Shown here: positions 24,007-32,939 of the stretch, piece by piece | Numbering within the stretch: position 1 is the stretch's first letter | Layout: the number at the start of each line of letters is the position of its first letter | Assembly: GCA_000961595.1 (NCBI GenBank) | Contig: LADO01000043.1 | Coordinates: 1 to 40,501, forward strand | DNA: 40,501 nucleotides | Direction of reading: 5' to 3' | DNA from: Peptococcaceae bacterium BRH_c4b | GTDB lineage: Bacteria > Bacillota > Desulfotomaculia > Desulfotomaculales > Desulfocucumaceae | Program-made: the position numbers and the translations under genes | Notes under the pieces: model-generated | What the model saw: only the letters and a program-made list of their open reading frames with translations | Database searches by the model: none | What the model was told of the DNA's origin: nothing

Positions 24007-24789
24007 ATGATGTTTAAATCTATTATTTATGAAAAAACAGGAGATATTGCAACTGTTTATTTAAATCGCCCTGAAAAGCTTAATTCACTTAGCAGTTCGA
24101 TGTGCAAAGAACTGGTAGCGGCTATAAATATGGCATCTGACGATAAAACCAGGGTTATGATTATAAAAGCGAAAGGACGTGCGTTTTGCGCCGGGGCGGA
24201 TCTGGAAGAAATAAAATCAGTAGCAAATAAGCCTGACATGGCAAAAAATTTTTTCGATCAAATCAACCGTGTTTTTTTCTCTCTTGAAGAAGCACCTTAT
24301 CCTGTTATTGCGGCTGTAAATGGTTTGGCCCTGACGGGTGGTTTGGAACTGCTCATGGCCTGTGATATAATCGTCGCTGCCGAGGAAAGTCAACTGGGCG
24401 ACCATAGCTCAAACTATGGTTTGATACCCGGCGGGGGTGGCATCCAAAGATTACCGAGGATTATTGGCATGCACAGGGCAAAATACCTTATGCTTACAGG
24501 GGAATGGCTCTCGGCACAGGAAGCTCTGGAAATCGGACTTGTAAATATAGTTGTTCCCGAAAATGATCTAGAAAACGCCGTTCATGAATTAGCCATAAAT
24601 CTTACCAAGAAGAGCCCCCTGGTAAATAAAAAAGTCAAAAAACTTATGCACCAGGGGATAAATATGAATATTAAGGATGCAATAGAGCTGGAGATATTTA
24701 ATGCGGTTGAACATCTTAGAAGTGAAGACTGTATAAAAGGAATCGAAGCTTTCGAACAAAGAAAGAAACCTGTTTTTAAAGGAAGGTGA
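24007..24789 (+). CDS. Enoyl-CoA hydratase/isomerase (crotonase) family protein
   Basis: ATG 24007 is preferred because AAGGAGGAGG lies just upstream. A longer frame from 23986 would run through that ribosome site. The 260-residue crotonase has the oxyanion-hole motif AFCAGADLEEI and the second loop NGLALTGGLELLMACDIIVA. The active-site region reads GLIPGGGGIQRLPRIIGMHRAKYLM. It hydrates, isomerises or otherwise processes an acyl-CoA; the exact reaction is not fixed by sequence. It follows the sigma-54 activator and its own sigma-54-like promoter, which suggests inducible acyl-CoA metabolism. Confidence 0.88.
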   Translation: MMFKSIIYEKTGDIATVYLNRPEKLNSLSSSMCKELVAAINMASDDKTRVMIIKAKGRAFCAGADLEEIKSVANKPDMAKNFFDQINRVFFSLEEAPYPVIAAVNGLALTGGLELLMACDIIVAAEESQLGDHSSNYGLIPGGGGIQRLPRIIGMHRAKYLMLTGEWLSAQEALEIGLVNIVVPENDLENAVHELAINLTKKSPLVNKKVKKLMHQGINMNIKDAIELEIFNAVEHLRSEDCIKGIEAFEQRKKPVFKGR

Positions 24790-24800
24790 ACAGAAGAGAC

Positions 24801-24866
24801 GAACCTGCCTTTGTTATAGTGTTGTTGATCTAACGCAGGAGTTTTTACTGCAACTCCCGCAGGTTC
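24801..24866. repeat. Large inverted repeat downstream of the crotonase
   Basis: GAACCTGC (24801-24808) pairs with GCAGGTTC (24859-24866), with an inner GGAGTT/AACTCC stem. It may act as a terminator, though no U tract follows. Confidence 0.45.
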
Positions 24867-25034
24867 TGCTGTCCTGCATTCATTGATAATACGGACGTCA
24901 CTTATGGTACGATTCACGGCTTCTAATTGTCAAACACCTTGGGCTGTCGTAAAATTAACAAAAACCACAACGCTAAGGGATACCCACCCACCGCAAACAA
25001 TACGGGGCAGGGAGCAGGAAAGGAGCACGGCACC

Positions 25035-25826
25035 GTGGTCATGTCTTCGATATATACCAGGTACGATATAGTCATGTACGACCAGGGCGAAATGCGGAAT
25101 GTAAGCGCCATGATTGTAAATGAAGTGCCGCTCACGCTATACCTCAACGATATGGAACTGGCCACCCTGGTCTGTTCGCCGGCAGGCTACCGGGAACTGG
25201 GTGTGGGTTTTCTGGCCACCGAAGGTTTGATTACAAGTTCCTCCGATATAAGGGAAATATCCTGCCAGGAAGATGAGGGCCTGCTATGGATACAGACCAA
25301 CTCCCCGGTCCCCCAGGCGGAAAATTTTCTGCGCCGGCAGATTGCCAGCTGCTGCGGCAAGGGACGGGCACTGCTGTATTTCGTCAACGACGCCCGGCAG
25401 CTGCAGCTGGTGGAATCGGCTGCCCGGTTTGCCGCTGCCGGCATATCGAAACTGATGTCTGCTCTGGATGAAAAATCCGCCACTTTTCGCGCCACCGGCG
25501 GCGTGCACAGCGCCGGGCTGGGCAGCGGCAGGGATCTGGCGGTGATGTACGAAGATATCGGCAGGCATAATGCAGTGGACAAGGTACTGGGTTACACCCT
25601 TTTGAACCGGCTGGACACCAGTGATAAGTGCCTGCTGTTAACCGGGCGCGTTTCCTCGGAAATACTGATCAAGGCCGCCCGCCTGAGCATACCGCTGGTA
25701 GTGTCCCGGGCTGCGCCAACCATGCTGGCCGTGGAACTGGCCAGCGAACTGGGCATAACCCTGGTGGGCTTTGCCCGGGGTCAGAGCCTCAGTATATATA
25801 GCCATGGCGAAAGGATAACGTTGTAA
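25035..25826 (+). CDS. fdhD: Formate dehydrogenase sulfurtransferase FdhD
   Basis: FdhD carries persulfide sulfur from a cysteine desulfurase to the Mo/W atom of the bis-MGD cofactor, which activates formate dehydrogenase. GTG 25035 with GGAG nine bases upstream gives 263 residues. The longer frame from 24927 has no ribosome site and an atypical N-terminus. Family motifs are ELGVGFLATEGLI, ATGGVHSAGL, the diagnostic EDIGRHNAVDKVLGY and ASCCGKG, a cysteine pair at the position of the sulfur-carrying loop. It is followed by mobB and then by the formate dehydrogenase it serves. Confidence 0.92.
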   Translation: MVMSSIYTRYDIVMYDQGEMRNVSAMIVNEVPLTLYLNDMELATLVCSPAGYRELGVGFLATEGLITSSSDIREISCQEDEGLLWIQTNSPVPQAENFLRRQIASCCGKGRALLYFVNDARQLQLVESAARFAAAGISKLMSALDEKSATFRATGGVHSAGLGSGRDLAVMYEDIGRHNAVDKVLGYTLLNRLDTSDKCLLLTGRVSSEILIKAARLSIPLVVSRAAPTMLAVELASELGITLVGFARGQSLSIYSHGERITL

Positions 25827-25864
25827 ATCATAAAACTTCATTACAGGCTAGGGAGGACATACAA

Positions 25865-26365
25865 TTGATTCCCTTCGTTTTTATAGCAGGCTACTCTAAC
25901 TCCGGCAAAACTACTGTAGTCGAAAGACTGGTCAGGGCTTTAAAGAACCGCGGCCACAGTGTGGCTGCCATCAAACATGCCGCCCACGGTTATAACATCG
26001 ATCCGCCGGGAAAGGATTCCTGGCGCGTGTTCCAGGCCGGGGCGGACAGGATGGTTCTGGTTGGCCCGGATTCCTATACAGTACACCACCGCTGCCGCCG
26101 GCCCCCCGCTTTACAGGCACTGCTCCGGGAAATACAGGATGTTGATTTTATTTTGGTAGAAGGATTTAAATCGGAGCCCGGCCCCAAAGTAGAGGTCTAT
26201 AGAAAAGACCACTCCACCGGCAGGCTTCCCCAGGGCAGCCAGATTATAGCAGTGGTATCAGATGCTCCCATGGATGAGCAGGTTCCCTGCTTTTCCTTCG
26301 AGCAAACGGAGGAACTGGCAGATTTACTTGTTGCCAGATTCTTAACGCCCGGAAAAGTTACATAA
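25865..26365 (+). CDS. mobB: Molybdopterin-guanine dinucleotide adapter MobB
   Basis: MobB is a GTP-binding partner of MobA in attaching GMP to molybdopterin. The 166-residue protein starts at TTG 25865 with GGGAGG upstream. It has the P-loop GYSNSGKTTVVERLV (from residue 9), IKHAAHGYNID and the Walker-B-like FILVEGFKSEPGPKVEVYR. It sits 38 bases after fdhD, and an sigma-A promoter for the next operon begins two bases past its stop. The downstream fdhA enzyme needs the dinucleotide form of the cofactor. Confidence 0.93.
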   Translation: MIPFVFIAGYSNSGKTTVVERLVRALKNRGHSVAAIKHAAHGYNIDPPGKDSWRVFQAGADRMVLVGPDSYTVHHRCRRPPALQALLREIQDVDFILVEGFKSEPGPKVEVYRKDHSTGRLPQGSQIIAVVSDAPMDEQVPCFSFEQTEELADLLVARFLTPGKVT

Positions 26366-26367
26366 GC

Positions 26368-26396
26368 TTGACATATTATAATGACGGCTATAGAAT
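26368..26396 (+). promoter_or_regulatory. Sigma-A promoter of the formate dehydrogenase operon
   Basis: A perfect TTGACA (26368-26373), a 17-base spacer and TAGAAT (26391-26396). The Moco riboswitch begins about 43 bases after the -10. Confidence 0.8.
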
Positions 26397-26438
26397 TATC
26401 ACGATAGTATGCTTTTTCACAGCAACTGAATAATGTGA

Positions 26439-26534
26439 GCTCCGAGCTTTTCTGCCCTAAAACCGTTTGGTCATGGCAAAAAGCCGTTAGGGTAAATCTG
26501 GAAACGGATTTGCCTCCCGTGGTTGAAAAGGAGC
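26439..26534 (+). promoter_or_regulatory. Moco riboswitch 2 upstream of fdhA
   Basis: P1 is GCTCC/GGAGC, opening as GCTCCGAGC and closing as GAAAAGGAGC. P2 is GCTTTT/AAAAGC with inner TGCC/GGCA, then CGTTAGGGTA, a GAAA-type hairpin (TCTGGAAACGGA) and GCCTCCCG. Compared with the element at 14049-14144, the P1 and P2 base pairs change on both sides while the single-stranded boxes stay fixed. A terminator follows at 26610. Cofactor level probably decides whether the fdh operon is transcribed. Confidence 0.9.
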
Positions 26535-26609
26535 GCGGAACCAGCTTTTAACAAGGCCTGATAATTATAAGGTCCTGTTTTTGGTGTTTATTTCAGGTTC
26601 CCCGTATTT

Positions 26610-26638
26610 AAACCTCCAGCCCCGGGCTGGAGGTTTTT
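26610..26638 (+). terminator. Leader terminator of the formate dehydrogenase operon
   Basis: AAACCTCCAGCC (26610-26621) pairs with GGCTGGAGGTTT (26625-26636), followed by TT. It lies between the Moco riboswitch and fdhA and would attenuate transcription. Confidence 0.9.
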
Positions 26639-26753
26639 CATTCGACTTTCCGGCCGCAATGATTACCGGTAATGCAATTTTTTAGTTAATTACCTGATAA
26701 TTAAGATTCCCGTATAAGTTACTCTCATTATTACATTACAAGGAGTGAATGAA

Positions 26754-29429
26754 GTGGAAACGGTTAAACTCACCATTAACGGCATGGCTGTGGAAGTGCC
26801 GGCGGGAACCACCGTTCTCAATGCCGCGGAGCAGGCGGGGATAAACATCCCAAGGCTCTGCCACGAGCCGGACTTAAGCCCCTTGGGGGCCTGCCGGCTG
26901 TGCGTAGTGGAAATTGAAGGCATGCGCAACCTGCCCGCCTCCTGCGTCACCGCCGTATCACCGAACATGTTGGTACATACCCATTCCCCGGCGGTGGTGG
27001 AAGCCAGGCAGACCATACTGGAACTGCTGCTGGCCAATCACCCCCAGGACTGCCTCACCTGTGAAAAAATGGGCAACTGCAAACTGGCCTCATACTGCTA
27101 CGAATACGGTGTAAAGCAGAGCGCTTTCCCGGGGGACAGGCACAATTACCCGGTGGAAGACAGCAATCCATTTATCGTCCGGGACATGAACAAATGCATT
27201 CTGTGCGGTAAATGTGTGCGGGCCTGCGCCGAAATCACCGGCAAAAACAATCTGGACTACGCCTACCGCGGTTTCAACAGTAAAGTGACTACTTTCTACG
27301 ATGTGCCCTTTGTAGAGTCGGACTGTGTGTTCTGCGGCAACTGCGTTTCCGTCTGCCCCACCGGGGCGCTGACGGAAAAACGCATCCAGGGCAAGGCCCG
27401 CCACTTTGAGTTCACAAAAGTAAAAACCACCTGCCCGTTCTGCGGCACCGGCTGCAATTTCGACCTCAACGTCAAGGATGGGAAAGTGATGGCCGTTACT
27501 ACGGGGCCGGACAACGCCGTTAACGGGCGCGCCCTCTGCATCAAGGGCCGCTTCGGCTGGGATTTCATATACAGCGACCGGCGGCTGACCACTCCTCTTA
27601 TAAAAAGGGGCGATGGATTTGTCCAGGCCTCCTGGGACGAGGCCCTGGACCTGATCGCCACCCGCCTGCAGGGAATAAAGGATAAGTACGGCGGTGATTC
27701 CTTCGCTGCTTTGAGTTCGGCCAGGTGCACCAATGAGGAAAACTATCTACTGCAAAAATTTACAAAGGTGGTGATGGGCACAAACAACGTTGATCACTGT
27801 GCCCGTACCTGACACGCTCCCACAGTAGCCGGTCTGGCTACTTCCTTCGGGAGCGGCGCAATGACCAATTCCATAGGGGAAATCGACCATGCAGAATTGC
27901 TGCTTTTAGTCGGCACCAACACCACGGAGGCCCACCCTATTGTAGGCTATAAAATGAGACAAGCAGCACGCAAGGGGGCTAAATTGATTGTAGTGGACCC
28001 CAGGCGTATTGAGCTGGCGGAAGAAGCTGATTACTGGCTGCGCATCCAGCCCGGCACCGACATACCCCTGCTTAACGGCCTGATGCATATAATTATCAAA
28101 GAAAACCTGCAGAATAGCACATTTATAGAAGAAAGAACCGAAAATTATGCGGCTCTGAAAGAAACGGTGGAGAAATACACCCCGGACTACGTATCCCGCC
28201 TCACCGGGGTGCCGGAAGAAAATCTTTATGCAGTAGCCCGGCTTTACGCCACCACGGACAAAGCCATGACATTCTACACCCTGGGCATAACGGAACACGT
28301 ATGCGGGACTAATAACGTTATGAGCGTAGCCAACCTCGCCATGCTCACCGGGCACCTGGGACGCCCCGGCACCGGCGTAAACCCCATCCGGGGCCAGAAC
28401 AACGTGCAGGGAGCCTGCGACATGGGAGCACTGCCCAACGTCTTTCCCGGCTACCAAAGGGTCATTGACCCCACCGCCAGAGAAAAGTTTGAAAAGGCCT
28501 GGGGTGCTTCTCTTTCAGGGGATATGGGCCTGATGATACCTGAAATGTTTGACAAAGCACATGCAGGTGACCTTAAGGCCATGTACATCCTGGGCGAAAA
28601 CCCGGTGCTCACGGACCCCAACAGCAACCACATCCGCTCCGGACTGGACAAACTGGAGTTCTTAGTGGTCCAGGAACTATTCCTGACAGAAACGGCAGAA
28701 TACGCCGATGTGATACTCCCGGCGGCCAGCTTCGCGGAAACAGACGGCACCTTCACCAACACCGAACGCCGGGTACAGCGGGTGCGCAAGGCCATTGAGC
28801 CCCTGCCGGGACTGGCCAACTGGCAGGCCATCATGGACTTAAGCACAAAAATGGGTTATCCCATGAACTACCGGAATCCGGAAGAAATATTCGCGGAAAT
28901 GGCCTCCCTGACACCGTCCTACGCCGGCATCAGCTATGCCAGGCTGGAAAACAGCAGCATCCAGTGGCCCTGCCCCACCAGCAACCACCCGGGCACGCCA
29001 TTCCTGCACGCCCAGGCGTTCACCAGGGGCAAGGGACTGTTCCAGGCCATCGAGCACATACCCCCGGCGGAAATGCCGGATCAGGAATATCCTTTCCTGC
29101 TGTCCACCGGCAGGATACTATATCACTATAATGTCACCACACCGTATTCCGCCGCCATCCAGAGCATGTGGTCGGAAGAATACGCCGAGGTCAATCCCGA
29201 GGATGCCGCCCGGCTGGGCGTGGATTACGGGGACCAGGTGAAAGTATACTCGAGAAGAGGCGAACTGTTGACCAAAATTCAGGTCACAGACCGGGTGCCC
29301 CCGGGAGTTATATGGATGTCCTTCCACTACAAGGACAGCCCCACCAACGCCATAACCAGTGATGCCATTGATCCCATCACCAAAACCGGCGAATACAAGG
29401 TCTGCGCTGTAAAGGTTGAAAAAATATAG
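26754..29429 (+). CDS. fdhA: Selenocysteine-containing formate dehydrogenase, alpha subunit
   Basis: One gene is read through an in-frame UGA (27810-27812, codon 353) as selenocysteine, giving 891 residues. The start GTG 26754 has AAGGAG eight bases upstream, whereas GTG 26745 overlaps that site. In order the protein has an NuoG-like [2Fe-2S] domain (CHEPDLSPLGACRLC), a His-Cys cluster (HPQDCLTCEKMGNC) and two 4Fe-4S sites (CILCGKCVRAC, CVFCGNCVSVCP). The catalytic domain follows with CPFCGTGC and NVDHCART-U-HAPTVAG, then the molybdopterin dinucleotide-binding end. Length and layout match acetogen-type NAD(P)-linked FdhA (W/Se). It interconverts formate and CO2 in the cytoplasm. A beta subunit is not adjacent. 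Confidence 0.95.
27810..27854 (+). promoter_or_regulatory. Selenocysteine codon with SECIS element
   Basis: UGA at 27810-27812 is followed by a hairpin with outer stem GCTCCC/GGGAGC (27816-27821 and 27849-27854). The inner stem is GTAGCC/GGCTAC and the apical loop GGTCT, the loop sequence recognised by SelB in the E. coli fdhF SECIS. Confidence 0.93.
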
Positions 29430-29510
29430 GGCGATATATATCAACAATTATGCCGGGCTTCCCGAAGAAAAATAATTGGGTAGCGCCGGCAACGGCAAGG
29501 AGGCCGTGAC

Positions 29511-30542
29511 ATGCGCAAGGTGCCCGTGACAGAAGCGGTGGGCATGGTGCTGGGCCATGACATTACCAGAATTATTCCCGGCCGGGAGAAAGGCCGCGCT
29601 TTCCAGAGAGGACATCTCATCGGACCCGGGGACATTCCAAAACTGCTGGACCTGGGCAAGGAACACGTATATGTCTGGGAGCCGGAGGACGGCCTGGTGC
29701 ATGAAGACGAGGCAGCCCTGCGCCTGGCCCGGCGCGCCGCCGGGCAGGGCCTGGCCCTGGATATGCCAAGCCAGGGCAAAGTTTCCCTAAAGGCTACCCA
29801 TGATGGCCTGCTCAAAGTGGAGGTCAGCCGGCTCAATGCGGTGAACAGCGTAGAAGACATTTGTTTTTCCACCCTGCACAACAACCGGGTGACTGCCAAA
29901 AACCAGGTGGTGGCGGGAACCAGGGTGATACCCCTGGCCATCCGCCAAAACCTCCTGGAAGAAGCGGAAGAACTGTGCGGCAGCCCGGGTCCCCTCATTT
30001 ACGTAAAGCCCTTCCAACCTCTATGGGTGGGGCTGGTCACCACCGGCAGCGAGGTATACACCGGTCGCATTCAGGACGGCTCCTGCAGTTTAGTGCGCAG
30101 TAAAACCACTCCCTACGGGGGCAGAATGATTGGCCAGTCCATAGTTCCGGACGATCCGGACGTTATCGCGCAGGAAATCCGCCGCTTCATAGCGGAGGGT
30201 GCGGAACTGGTATTGATCAGCGGCGGCATGTCCGTGGACCCCGACGATGTAACGCCGCTGGGCATCAGGGCCGCCGGGGCCGAAACGGTTTTTTACGGGG
30301 CGCCGGTGCTGCCGGGCTCCATGTTTATGCTGGCCTATATCGGGCATGTGCCGGTCTGCGGGCTGCCCGGATGCATCATGTTCAACCGGACAACCATATT
30401 TGATTTGCTGCTGCCCCGTATTTTTGCCGGGGAGCGGATAAGCCGCAGTGAAGTAGTGGCCCTCGGCCACGGGGGCCTTTGCGAGGAATGCAGCGTATGC
30501 CGCTTCCCTGCCTGCTCATATGGAAAAGCCACATTACTATAA
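29511..30542 (+). CDS. Molybdopterin-binding protein (MoCF domain)
   Basis: A 343-residue protein related to the molybdopterin-binding domain of MoeA and MogA. An N-terminal region (VTEAVGMVLGHDITRIIPG) is MoeA-like. The MoCF core carries VGLVTTGSEVY, the diagnostic ELVLISGGMSVDPDDVTPLGIRA and VCGLPGCIMFNRTT. A cysteine-rich tail (CEECSVCRFPACSYG) is unusual and could bind metal or iron-sulfur. It sits between fdhA and moeA in the Moco-riboswitch operon. The likely job is metal insertion into, or transfer of, the cofactor for this formate dehydrogenase (inferred). AGGAGG lies upstream of the ATG. Confidence 0.85.
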   Translation: MRKVPVTEAVGMVLGHDITRIIPGREKGRAFQRGHLIGPGDIPKLLDLGKEHVYVWEPEDGLVHEDEAALRLARRAAGQGLALDMPSQGKVSLKATHDGLLKVEVSRLNAVNSVEDICFSTLHNNRVTAKNQVVAGTRVIPLAIRQNLLEEAEELCGSPGPLIYVKPFQPLWVGLVTTGSEVYTGRIQDGSCSLVRSKTTPYGGRMIGQSIVPDDPDVIAQEIRRFIAEGAELVLISGGMSVDPDDVTPLGIRAAGAETVFYGAPVLPGSMFMLAYIGHVPVCGLPGCIMFNRTTIFDLLLPRIFAGERISRSEVVALGHGGLCEECSVCRFPACSYGKATLL

Positions 30543-30560
30543 AACCGGGGGGCAAACTTT

Positions 30561-31766
30561 TTGTTAACCAACATCAATGTGGAAGAGGCCAGGGATCTAC
30601 TCCTTGAAGTGATAATGCCCCTGCCTGCCGAAACAGTCCCGCTGCTGCAGTCCCTCAGGCGGGTAACTGCCTTAGATTTAACGGCAGACAATGATTTACC
30701 CGACTGCCCCCGGTCAGCGGTGGACGGTTTTGCCGTTCATGAAGCTGATTTGATGGGTGGGACCAGCCTTACCATAATGGAGCGGCTCAAACCAGGTGAA
30801 GTCCCATCCGCAGCGCTTACCCCCGGCAAAACCATAGGGGTTGCAACGGGCGGGCCGCTGCCCCGGGACGCGGCGGCTGTGCTGCCCTGGGAAGCAACCA
30901 GCACTGAAAATAATAAGCTTTCCTTTGACAGGGAAATCAGGCCGGGAACAAACATCAAACCCCAGGGTGAGGACTTTAAAAAAGGGGATACGCTTATACG
31001 CCGGGGCGCCAGAATCAGCCCCGGAGGGGTAGGCCTCCTGGCAGCCTTCGGGCACAGCAGCATAGAGGTCTACCGCCGCCCCCGGGTGGCCATTATATGC
31101 CTGGGCTCTGAAATAATCCCCCACGATACGTCTCCCCAGGAAGGACAGGTGCGGGACAGCAACGGCCCGTTGCTGAAATCACTGGTGGAACAAGACGGCG
31201 GACAGGCCATCGGCCTGTCATACATTAACGGGTATCAAAACGATAGTATAAAAGAGTTTCTGCATGAGTCATTTAGGCGGGCGGATTTGGTGCTAACCGT
31301 GGGCGGGGCAGCTTCCGGAGAATATGATCAAGCCCTTGCGCTGCTGCGGGAAGCAGGAGCAAGGATGCTTTTCTGGGGAGTCCGGGCCAAGCCCGGCAGC
31401 CACAGCGGTGGGGGAATCCGCCGCTCAACGACGGTAATATCACTTTCAGGCAATCCATCCGCCTGCGTCACAGGCTATCACCTGCTGGCGGCACCGGTGC
31501 TCCGGGCTATGCAGGGATTAAGCCCCGGCCCCGTAGTCATCACTGCCACCTGCAGCAATTCCTTTGCCAGAGGAGGAGATACCCGGCGTTTTTTGCGGGG
31601 CTATCTGGAGTGCGGCACAGAGGGCCGGCAGGTAACTATTCTGCCCGGCCAGAAATCAAGCATGATAAAGTCGCTGGCCGGATGTAACGCGCTGATCGAA
31701 ATCCCGGCCGGACACCCGCCGGTACAGGAAGGGGATATGGTAACGGTTTACCCTGTCAACAGCTGA
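30561..31766 (+). CDS. moeA: Molybdopterin molybdenumtransferase MoeA
   Basis: MoeA inserts Mo (or W) into adenylated molybdopterin. The 401-residue protein starts at TTG 30561 after GGGGGG. It has the domain order of MoeA: DCPRSAVDGFAVHEAD, TIGVATGGPLPRDAAAVLPWE, RVAIICLGSEI with QVRDSNGPLL, ADLVLTVGGAASGEYD and the ISLSGNPSACVTGYHLL loop. The C-terminal domain IV ends EGDMVTVYPV. The usual GGVSVG..D segment reads GGAASGEYD, a mild variation. It is the last gene of the fdhA operon and is followed by a weak terminator. Confidence 0.93.
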   Translation: MLTNINVEEARDLLLEVIMPLPAETVPLLQSLRRVTALDLTADNDLPDCPRSAVDGFAVHEADLMGGTSLTIMERLKPGEVPSAALTPGKTIGVATGGPLPRDAAAVLPWEATSTENNKLSFDREIRPGTNIKPQGEDFKKGDTLIRRGARISPGGVGLLAAFGHSSIEVYRRPRVAIICLGSEIIPHDTSPQEGQVRDSNGPLLKSLVEQDGGQAIGLSYINGYQNDSIKEFLHESFRRADLVLTVGGAASGEYDQALALLREAGARMLFWGVRAKPGSHSGGGIRRSTTVISLSGNPSACVTGYHLLAAPVLRAMQGLSPGPVVITATCSNSFARGGDTRRFLRGYLECGTEGRQVTILPGQKSSMIKSLAGCNALIEIPAGHPPVQEGDMVTVYPVNS

Positions 31767-31781
31767 GTATACTATAACCGC

Positions 31782-31810
31782 AAAAACACCCTCTGGAAAG
31801 AGTGCTTTTT
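31782..31810 (+). terminator. Probable terminator after moeA
   Basis: AAAAACAC-TCT pairs with AGA-GTG-TTTTT across two small bulges, ending in five Ts. The stem is modest. Confidence 0.5.
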
Positions 31811-31822
31811 ATAGTGGCAGTC

Positions 31823-31854
31823 GATAAATTAATTAATCAATAAATTAATTTATC
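31823..31854. repeat. AT-only inverted repeat between convergent operons
   Basis: GATAAATTAATT (31823-31834) pairs perfectly with AATTAATTTATC (31843-31854). It touches the stop codon of the sigma factor gene and may help separate the fdh and defence operons. Confidence 0.6.
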
Positions 31855-32935
31855 AATAAAAGTCTTTTAGAACTGTACTTCGGCTTGGATGCCGCATTTT
31901 TTTTATAGCTTTTGCTTCGATTTGCCGAACACGTTCTCTCGTCAACCCATAAATATTACCAACTTGTTCAAGAGTCAGCGGCTCATTATCAAGCAACCCG
32001 AATCGATATTGTAACACTTCTTTTTCCCGAACCTTTAGCGTACCGATTACGTCTGCTATCAATGAACGCAACTCGCTATACGCTATATGATCAAACATCT
32101 CGCTCCCGAAAGCGCCATAATCGTAAAATACGGATTCATTTTCATCAGCCAATTGTTTAATACTTTCAAAAGGCTCAATATATTGGATGAGTTGCAAAGC
32201 TTCATCTTCCGGACAGTCTAACTTATCTGCTACCTCAGAAACAAGGGCGGTGCATATACGACCATCTTTACACTGATCACAGTAATGATTTATTTCAACT
32301 TTATACACAACTAATAAACTGTCGCATACATGCACAGGGAAGTACAGCATAGGATTGCCAACTGAAAGTTCCCGTGCTATGACTTGCCTGATCCACCAGG
32401 GTGCATATGTGAGAAATTTATCCTGACGGCCGGCTTCATATTTGTCGAGCGCTATCACAAGTCCCATACAACCTGCTTGTATCGTATCAGCAAGCGGAAA
32501 GCCATATTTTTTATGAAAGCTAAGAGCAATCCTAATTACAACCCGCAAATACATTTCAACCATGCGCTGCTTTGCGTACGGATTTCCATTTTTCGCTTTT
32601 GGTAATAAGTATTGCGCCTCCCGCCACTGCGGGGGTTGGATGTCCCTGATATAATCAATAAAAGAGATAAGGCTCTCATCTACGGTGACAACATCATCAA
32701 AGGTTTTGCTGTAATCTGATTGACTGTAATCCGTTCCGGTAGAATTCGCATCATCAACAGTATCATCGCGGATTATGACACCTTTGGATACGAGATACTC
32801 GCAGACACGGCTAATCTCGGTCAAAGGCAAGTCATATTCCCCGACTAAATCAAGGATGGAATCTTCCGTGACATATCCCTTTTCTACATACTCCGAAAAA
32901 ACCTTTTCAATTACAGCCTGCTTTAAAAAGTCCAT
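31853..32935 (-). CDS. Sigma-70 family factor, SigA-like, in the defence operon
   Basis: A 360-residue sigma factor. The N-terminal 60 residues resemble region 1.1 (AVIEKVFSEYVEKGYVTEDS). Region 2 is YLRVVIRIALSFHKKYGFPL, then IQAGCMGLVIALDKYEAG and FLTYAPWWIRQVIARE. Region 4 is LTLEQVGNIYGLTRERVRQIE, ending KKMRHP. It looks like a diverged primary-type sigma with an atypical cysteine-containing region 3 (CDQCKDGRIC). Its ATG is only four bases after the upstream gene's stop, and it is the last gene of a tightly overlapping operon. It therefore seems to belong to the system rather than to housekeeping transcription. It could direct polymerase to the operon itself or act during infection (inferred). 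Confidence 0.85.
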   Translation of the reverse strand: MDFLKQAVIEKVFSEYVEKGYVTEDSILDLVGEYDLPLTEISRVCEYLVSKGVIIRDDTVDDANSTGTDYSQSDYSKTFDDVVTVDESLISFIDYIRDIQPPQWREAQYLLPKAKNGNPYAKQRMVEMYLRVVIRIALSFHKKYGFPLADTIQAGCMGLVIALDKYEAGRQDKFLTYAPWWIRQVIARELSVGNPMLYFPVHVCDSLLVVYKVEINHYCDQCKDGRICTALVSEVADKLDCPEDEALQLIQYIEPFESIKQLADENESVFYDYGAFGSEMFDHIAYSELRSLIADVIGTLKVREKEVLQYRFGLLDNEPLTLEQVGNIYGLTRERVRQIEAKAIKKMRHPSRSTVLKDFY

Positions 32936-32939
32936 CGCT

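Noticed and set aside
26754-27812. Truncated formate dehydrogenase pseudogene
   Set aside because: The UGA sits exactly at the conserved Sec position, is followed by a SECIS hairpin, and the frame continues intact to 29429.
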